A stretch of 25,296 nt of DNA from Ophiocordyceps camponoti-saundersi (nom. inval.). Its lineage: Eukaryota; Ascomycota; Sordariomycetes; Hypocreales; Ophiocordycipitaceae. Location: assembly GCA_003339415.1 (NCBI GenBank), contig PDHQ01000418.1:1-25296 (forward strand), in the 5' to 3' direction. A program made the position numbers and the translations under genes. Positions 18,473-25,296 of this stretch are shown one piece after another; the stretch's first letter is position 1, and each line of letters begins with the position of its first letter. The notes beneath the pieces were generated by a model that was not told where the DNA came from, did not search any database, and was given only the letters and a program-made list of their open reading frames with translations.

Positions 18473-21400
18473 CGGCGAAGGGTTACGGGAGGTATATAGC
18501 TGCGTTATACGCCGTTATTAGGGAAAACGAATAAGTATAAGGAATAGTAGTTAACTTCTTCTAAATATAGTAGCTATAGAATTCGGGATAATAAGATATA
18601 TACCGAGGTATATTAGCGCTAAGATAGCTAAATAGCTAAGAGGAAGTTTTCGAATTTTTTAGGCGTATATTAAATAGTCTAGCTATTTTTTAAGGTTTAC
18701 TTCTTAAGGGACGGATATAGTAAAGAAGGCAGTATTAGGATAGCGGGTATAATATAAGGTAAAAACCCGAGTCTTAGAAACGACTTAAGGAGAAAAATCC
18801 GATTATAAAAAACGATTAATTTATTATATACGTATTATTATATAGCTTAGGATAGTAAGTAAAAGACTAAATAAGATTTCGGTATCCTAAAGGCTTTATC
18901 GAATAGTTTATTTAGTCTCTAGCCTTCTCTTATATATCTTAGTAGGAGGGAACTATTTCGAGTATTAGTTTACGTAAAAGATTAGTAAGGCTAGTAAGTA
19001 ATTTATTATATAAAGGTATAAGGTTTAGGTAAAGCTATAATTCCGTTTAGTAAAGTTTTAGCTATAAATTATATCTTAAACTCGAATTACGATTAGCGAC
19101 TTATAAATAAATATAAGGATAAGCTTAAGGGCTAAATACTTTATTTACCTATTTCGTCTATAAAGGAAAACTAGGTTATACTATCTACTTAAATAGTAGC
19201 CGCTATCTTTATATAGCCGTTATTATAACTCTAGTCTATAGAGGCTTTCGGAACTTTAAAAGTTATTTTCGACTATTTAATAATATATATATAACCCTTA
19301 AAAAGATATTTTTATCTCTTCCTAGCGCTACTATTCTCTAGTAAATTAGTAGTAGCTACTAATCTATATAGCCTTCTTCGTAAACGGTAAAAGCTTATAC
19401 GGAAAATATTATAAAAGATATTAGTATCCTATATTTCGAGTTCTATATTATATAATTAATAATCTATATAAAGGTTATAGATTAGACTATATATAGTAAA
19501 GTTAATAGAAGCAAAGGGTATTAAAATTTATATTATAAGATATATATATATAAACGCGAGTAATATATTATAAGTTAAGGCTAACTTTATATTTTATAAT
19601 ACGTTATAGCTTAGCTTATAATAGTACGATATAAGGTTATTAGGTTAGATATAATATTCTTTTATCGGTTATCTTCGGATTCTTAAAAGCTTATATAATA
19701 TTAAATTTCTATATAATATTTTACGTTTATAACTAACCGTAGTTAAGCTATAAAATTATAAGTTTTTTATATTTCGTATATAAAATATATAATTCTTACT
19801 TTTTCTACGATATATTAAAACTATATATTACCTCTTAGCGCTAATATTCTCTTTTAACTATCCCGTTTTCCCTTATACCTACTTTAGCGCCTAAACTATC
19901 GAAAATAGTTTATAGATATCGCTTAGGGCTATAGCGCTATATAGTAAATAAAGCTTTATACTTAGTATATAGATAATCTCTAAAAAGAAGAGTATATTCG
20001 GTATAGCGCGGGTGCTTACGTAGAGAGGTAAACTTAAGTAAGCGAAGCTTAATAAGCGTACGGAAGTTAATATATTTATATTCTAAAAACCGGAATATTA
20101 ATAAAATAGAAAAAAATATAATAGTATAAAATACTAATAAGGTAAGGTAATTAGTATTACTAATCTTCTTTATTATTTTACTAACTAATATTATACTATC
20201 TATATATTTTTTCGGGGGGAACTAATTAGGAAATAAAAACTAGAGTATTCGTAATATAAAGTAAACTAATAAATATCACGGATCTATCTTCTCTTCCGAG
20301 ACCGCGAAATAGCCTTAGTTAATATTAAAGTACGGTATACCTAGAGCGGCGGTAATAGTAAAAGTAAGTATAATAACGGTATTTAGTTCCTAGCGGAAGC
20401 TAGCGTTTTAAATTATAGATAACGTATATTAGTAATATTTACGGATATTAGTTAACTATATTAAGTAAGGGAGGAGAAGGTTTACGAAGCCTTATTTAAG
20501 AAAAGGAGGGATAGCGAAGAAAGGGGGGGTAAGGCTAAATTAAAAAGAATAGATAAGTAAGCTTTATATATTTATAAGAAAGGAGATAACTTACTAGGCC
20601 CCGAGGGCTAACTATTTTAAGGAACTAAGCGGTATAGGGGCGATATAAGTAAAAGCGATACGATTTAGTTAGAAGCGGCGGATATAGCTAATAAAAAGGC
20701 GACTATTAAGGGAGCCTAATATCTAATTTATTAACTTTTCTATTATAGCGATAGCGAGTAAGCAAACTTAATCTTTATAACTAATATTTACCTTATCTAT
20801 ATAGTAGATAAGTATATATAATATAAGATACTAAATAGCGTGCTTAGATAAGAGCGTTAAGCTAGTAGTATTAGTAGGACTATAATATACTTATATAATA
20901 TCCTTAATATAGCTAGTAGACTATTCGTACGGGAGTAAGGAAGGAGTAGTATAGGTATATTAGTAGAGTTTCTTAAGCGACCTTTTTATTATATTAGAAG
21001 TATAGCGTAAAGGATAGGGGAGGGGGTTATATAATAGTAAACTAACGCGGCGGAAAAGGGATTAGAGGACTATTCCTATATCTTAAGAGTAGATATAATA
21101 TCTTATAAAAAGATAGCGGAACTTTTATTAATCGCGTTATCGAAAATTATAAGCGCTAAAATATTAACTTATTACCGGAACTAGTAGGAGACGAAGGCTT
21201 TTATTTATAAAATCTAAGAATATTAAAAAATATAGCTTAGGAAATATCTTACGTATTTTACTTAAGTAATACCGAGGCCATTAAAAAACGTAGCTTAAGA
21301 ATAAGTATACCTTTTAATAGTAAGGATAAGGTTATAATAATAGCTAATTAAAGGGATATATAAGAGAATTAGCTATTAAAATATAATAAGGGGCTAAGAG

Positions 21401-22200
21401 TAGGTTTTTATATTAAATAAGGGATTACTAAAGTTAAGTATATTACGTAAGATTAATAGCTAAGCGTATTTTTATATATTAGCTATAATATTAAGACGCT
21501 TAAAAAAAGAGGGCGGGAGGAGGTTAGGTTCGCTAGTAAAGTAATACTTACCTAGATAATCGAAAAGGGCTATAGCTTCGCGGTTAGCGAGACTAAAGTC
21601 GTTACTAGGAGCGGGGCCGGAAAGCGAGGCTAAGCGTTACGCGACGGCGTTAGTAGCGTAATAGAAAACTATAGCGAAGTAACTAAGGATACCGGGGAAA
21701 TTAGAGGGTTCGAACTTACGTAAGAGGTAAAGATATTCGCGCGGGTTACGGAGAAAAAAGATAATAAGCTATAAGAGTAAGTTAAAGAGAATAAAGAAGT
21801 CGCGGCGTTACTTAAGAACTTCCGAGACTTATATAATTATAACCTACTTTATATAGAAAATAAATAAGGAGTCGCGGATAGCTAAGTAAATATATTAGTA
21901 CTTATAAAAGAATAAGTAGATTAAGTTAAGGTCCTAAGCGCTATTAGTAGGAGGGGGGGTAATAGCTTTTACGAGGCTACGCTATTTTATTATATAAGGT
22001 TCCGCCTTAACTAATAGAAATATAAGAGCTGCTATAAGAAGGCCTATTATCGTTAAAAGATAACCGGGTTTCGTAGTAAAGGAATAGCTAGTAGTAAAGG
22101 AGCCGTAAAAAGGGCTGAAAAAAAGTAAGTATTTTTCCGCCGCGGCGTTATAATATAAACTATCGGAAGGGTTATAGTTATAAATACTCTTATTATAACG
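18473..22200. other. long RIP-mutated block, possible erased ORFs not identifiable
   Basis: Plus-strand frames can be followed over hundreds of codons (for example 18473-20090, and about 20440-22160 with a frame change near 21040). Their stop density, roughly one per 10-14 codons, is what the composition alone predicts. Stretches such as FKVYFLRDGYSKEGSI and VSETKVVTRSGAGKRG look protein-like, yet I cannot match them to a family. A T-loop-like 'gggttcgaac' at 21708 has no tRNA around it. Confidence 0.4.
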
Positions 22201-23563
22201 TATAATATAATAGCGTTTTTCGAGGAATAAGGGGGGGCTTATTAATAATAAGTTCTTATAGCGTGGGTAGAAAGCGAGGGGGTAAAATATAAGGTTATCG
22301 GGGCTTGCTAACCCCTTACTAAAACTCTTAAAATCGGCTAGTAAATAGTATTTCTATAAGGGGTTAGAGGGTAGCGCCTTATTAGAGGCGTAGTTAAATT
22401 CGTAAGGTAAGGGGGGATTATCTTAATACCTAGGGGGAGAGGATAGCGATTCGTTAAATAGGTTATTAGACCGGCGAGGGGGGTTAGAATCGTCTCTAAG
22501 CTAGGGGGGGGAATAGCTAATATTAACGGCGAGGGCGTAGGAGAGTTATTCGATATAAGAAAGATTATATTTAGCTTATAGATACCGAAGAAATTAGTTA
22601 AAGCGGCCGGTAAAAAGTCTCTTATTCCTATCCTTTATATTTATATCGTTAGTATCGTTAGTATCGTTATTACGGTAATCGGCGTTAGGAAAGTTATTAT
22701 CGGAGTTACCGTAATAAGAGTAGATATCGGAAAAGTTATCCTTACGCGTATCGCAAAGATTCCCTTTTTTAGATAACTAGGTAATATCTTAAGATATATT
22801 AAAAGTAACTAGTAAGGGTTATATAGCGGTATTTACTATAAGGGGGAAATAAGGATAAGGAGTAGGATAGGGCGGGTAATAGCTAAGATTAAGTTTTATA
22901 TCGGAGCTAATATTATATATATAAAAGGCGGGCGAGTTCTCGTTTTAAAAGGTATCGTAAGTATACGCGCCGGCAAACGTTTCTTAATATTATATAAAGA
23001 GGACTTAAAATATAAACTAGTCTTAGTAGGAAATCTAATAACGTATATTCGTATTTATTAATAAGCTAGTAAGGTTAAGGAGAGACTAGGAAGGCGGGAA
23101 AAGCGTAAAGATATACTAAATATACTAGGATAAGAGGATAGTATAATATAGCTTAAGTAAGCTAAGGGGTAGAGGGTATTATTAGCGGTGCTAATATTAA
23201 GTATCTTAGTTATAAGGTTTGCTTAGGTAGAGGACTATAAACTAGGCGTCGAAGGAGGACGAGTTAGCGATATAAAATATACGGTTATATATATCGAAGG
23301 GTAGCGTTTTACTAGCGTATTTAATATCGTATTATATTTACTAGTTAAATAATAAAATCTAAATATAGTTCTAGGGTATAAGGATTTAGGCGGCCGGCGG
23401 GATAGTAATAGGTTTAAAATAGGAATTAATAATAAATATTATACTAAGCGAAAATTCCTTTTCGGTTTTAGAGTTATTTAATAGTAGATCCGGGGTATTT
23501 TCCCTATAGTCGATATTATATTTTTCTTAAAGAAGTTTATATATAACGGTAAAGTTAAAAGCT
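22201..23563. other. RIP-mutated, G-run-rich block
   Basis: Many short G runs (for example 22225-22236 and 22503-22512). A 9-mer ATCGTTAGT is repeated at about 22645-22670. Read on the minus strand it gives an Asn/Asp/Thr-rich run. No family is recognised on either strand. Confidence 0.4.
22668..22717. repeat. 12-bp perfect inverted repeat
   Basis: TTATTACGGTAA (22668-22679) and TTACCGTAATAA (22706-22717) are perfect reverse complements across a 26-nt loop. It sits right after the ATCGTTAGT direct repeats. No role is evident. Confidence 0.6.
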
Positions 23564-23833
23564 TTAGATTCGGTTATTTCCTAAAAGTAGCGGCCTATTT
23601 TCGCGAAGAGGGAGAGGTAAGTTAGATCTAATATTTAAGGGGGATAGATAGCCGTATATATATAAAAGCTTAGCTAGTAAATTAAGATACTTAATCTTAT
23701 AGTAGGAATAAAACTCGGAAGAGTTATCGGCAGGGGTTATAAGCGTTAGCTTATCTAAAAAGACTAAGTTATACGATATAAAAACTATACTATCTTCACT
23801 ATATCCTCCCCGTATATTAGATTCCTTAAGCAT
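23564..23833 (-). other. 89-codon minus-strand open frame, probably chance
   Basis: An ATG (in one of the few CAT words of the area) opens 89 codons without a stop: MLKESNIRGGYSEDS at the start, then a moderately hydrophobic middle (LNLLAKLLYIYGYL). It resembles nothing I know. Given about one stop per 12 codons, one or two open frames of this length are expected by chance in the window. It is followed on the minus strand by sequence with stops, and 5' of it lies a T23 run. It could be a spared exon of an erased gene, but nothing else supports that. Confidence 0.15.
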
Positions 23834-23858
23834 TTTCGTAAATATATTTTTTTCGTTC

Positions 23859-23938
23859 TTTTTTTTTTTTTTTTTTTTTTTATTTTATTAGTTAATAGTA
23901 ATAGACTAAGTAATAGCTTTTAAGGGGGGGGGGGGGGG
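23859..23938. repeat. T23 and G15 homopolymers
   Basis: 23 consecutive T at 23859-23881 and 15 consecutive G at 23924-23938, 42 bp apart. Homopolymer lengths may be inexact. A poly-A tail on the minus strand would be compatible with the end of a non-LTR retroelement, but no element body is recognised. Confidence 0.75.
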
Positions 23939-23939
23939 T

Positions 23940-25296
23940 CTTAGAAAGGTAAGAGATAGTTACTTAGTAAAGAGAAGCTTAACGGGGAAGAAGTAGAATA
24001 AGGATAGTAGGAAAAGAGGTAGTTTATATATATATAGTTTATTCGAGTATATAGTATCTTTCTACTTTATTTCTTTATAGCGCGTAATATATACCGCTTA
24101 TATACGAATATAATTAAAACTTAGGATAATATATATATATAAACTAGTATAATAGTTTTATAGTTATAATTACTATATTAGCTTAGTACTAGCAAAACGC
24201 GGAGGATATAAAGCTAGTTTCTAAGGCGTAATTAGTTTATAATACCTATATAGTTAGGTTTAAGGTTAGACGAGATTATATATCGTATTTTATAACCTAA
24301 TATTTATATATCTCTAAAATATAATATATTAGCTAGGATTTTTTTTTAAATATATATATATATATATATAACGATTTTAATATTAATATAAGGCCTAAGA
24401 GGATAAGATTACTTCCCGTATTTAAAAGCGTAAATTTATTAGGTAGTAAAGGGGTAGGTTTTAAGAAATATCTATTTTTATATTTTAGCAGGGTAACTAG
24501 CACTTATAAAAAATAAATAGAGGGCTAGTAAGGAAGATAGTATAGAGGGAGTAAGTCTAGGTCCGCTAAGGCATATAAGTTAGAAATAATAATATAATAT
24601 TAAAGGTCTATTAAGGTAGTAAAAGTCGATTAATATCTATTAAGGTAGTACGGGTTAATTAGGCCGTTTTAATTTATTAGAAAAAAATTAATAGATAAGT
24701 ATCTTATATTTAGAGAGTGCTTAAGAAAAAGGGGTAAAATAAACTATTATCTTTCTAAAAGGAAGTTAAAATAGAGAGAATCTTCTTAAGTATAAAGGAG
24801 ACGAGGAAGGGCGTAAGATTATCTTATAGATAATATTAGTCGCCGTAAGCGTAAGGGACTTAGTTATATATATAGCTTATACTCTAAGTAATTTTATCTT
24901 TTTAGCTTAAGGAATTTAATAAACGAGACGGAATTAAATAAATATACGGATTTTTTTTTTTTTATATTTCCTTCTTTTATAAGGCTATATATTCTATAGT
25001 TAGGTAATTTTATTCTTCTTAAATAAACGGTTAGTATAAGATATAAATAGGAAATTTAAAATACTTAAAATATAATATAAGATAATATTTAAATATAGTA
25101 AGCGATTTACGGGTTTTTTTCTTAAAAAGATAAAAAAGATAATAAGTATATATATAATAAGCTAATAGCAGAAAAAAGGGCCGGTTTATATATCGTATTA
25201 GATAGGATAATATTAGTAGGTAGTTAATATTAGAAAAGGTAATTTATAGTTATTATTTCGCCTAGATTTATATTTTATATATTATATATTTATATA
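23940..25296. other. very AT-rich tail of the window, no gene seen
   Basis: Strong TA richness, an (AT)n run at 24350-24370, T-runs at 24339-24347 and about 24950-24963, and the 15-mer TCTATTAAGGTAGTA twice (24607-24621 and 24636-24650, 29 bp apart). No open frame of note, RNA gene or protein family is seen on either strand. Confidence 0.5.

Noticed and set aside
18473..20090. A long plus-strand frame resembling a large protein.
   Set aside because: Its stop density is what the base composition predicts and I could not match it to a family, so frame length alone is not evidence.
21640..21725. A possible tRNA, from the T-loop-like 'gggttcgaac'.
   Set aside because: No acceptor stem, D-arm or anticodon arm can be folded around it.

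Overview
The window looks like a non-coding, repeat-rich block of a filamentous ascomycete (Pezizomycotina) genome that has been through repeat-induced point mutation (RIP). Outside a few islands, CpA and TpG are almost absent, TpA is very common and CpG is still frequent. For example, 11641-11700, 14041-14100 and 20281-20340 together hold 180 bases with no CA and one TG. Loss of CpG methylation sites would remove CpG instead, so this is the RIP pattern. TAA and TAG stops appear about every 10-15 codons in every frame. I find no gene that could still make its original protein.

Layout. 1-325 is a badly decayed piece of a 36-bp minisatellite. 326-4270 is RIP-mutated sequence with a duplicated ~140-bp segment and small hairpins. 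4274-5848 is a higher-order array: six 31-bp units, then five copies of a ~130-160-bp core separated by variable blocks of 36-bp units. 5840-8938 is a long, fairly homogeneous 36-bp array (about 85 units), each unit carrying an 18-bp palindrome, and it has kept its CpA/TpG. 8939-9075 is a short unmutated boundary. 9083-10993 carries a dispersed 16-nt motif, long C and G homopolymers and a 409-base assembly gap. 11231-12605 holds a 26-bp tandem repeat, a partly spared coding relic and a 9-bp minisatellite. 14401-14685 is a large inverted repeat (snapback). 14879-16885 is a RIP-inactivated, internally deleted Ty1/copia retrotransposon: gag, zinc knuckle, the end of reverse transcriptase and RNase H remain; protease, integrase and most of RT are gone. 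16886-25296 is RIP-mutated, increasingly AT-rich sequence with microsatellites and homopolymers, in which I recognise no protein family.

How it fits together. The picture is silent, probably heterochromatic DNA: a dead retroelement and unidentified duplicated DNA erased by RIP, with satellite arrays that expanded afterwards or escaped mutation. The two most unusual elements are the RIP-free palindromic 36-bp array inside saturated RIP sequence and the 290-bp snapback. Neither can be shown from sequence alone to be a functional system.
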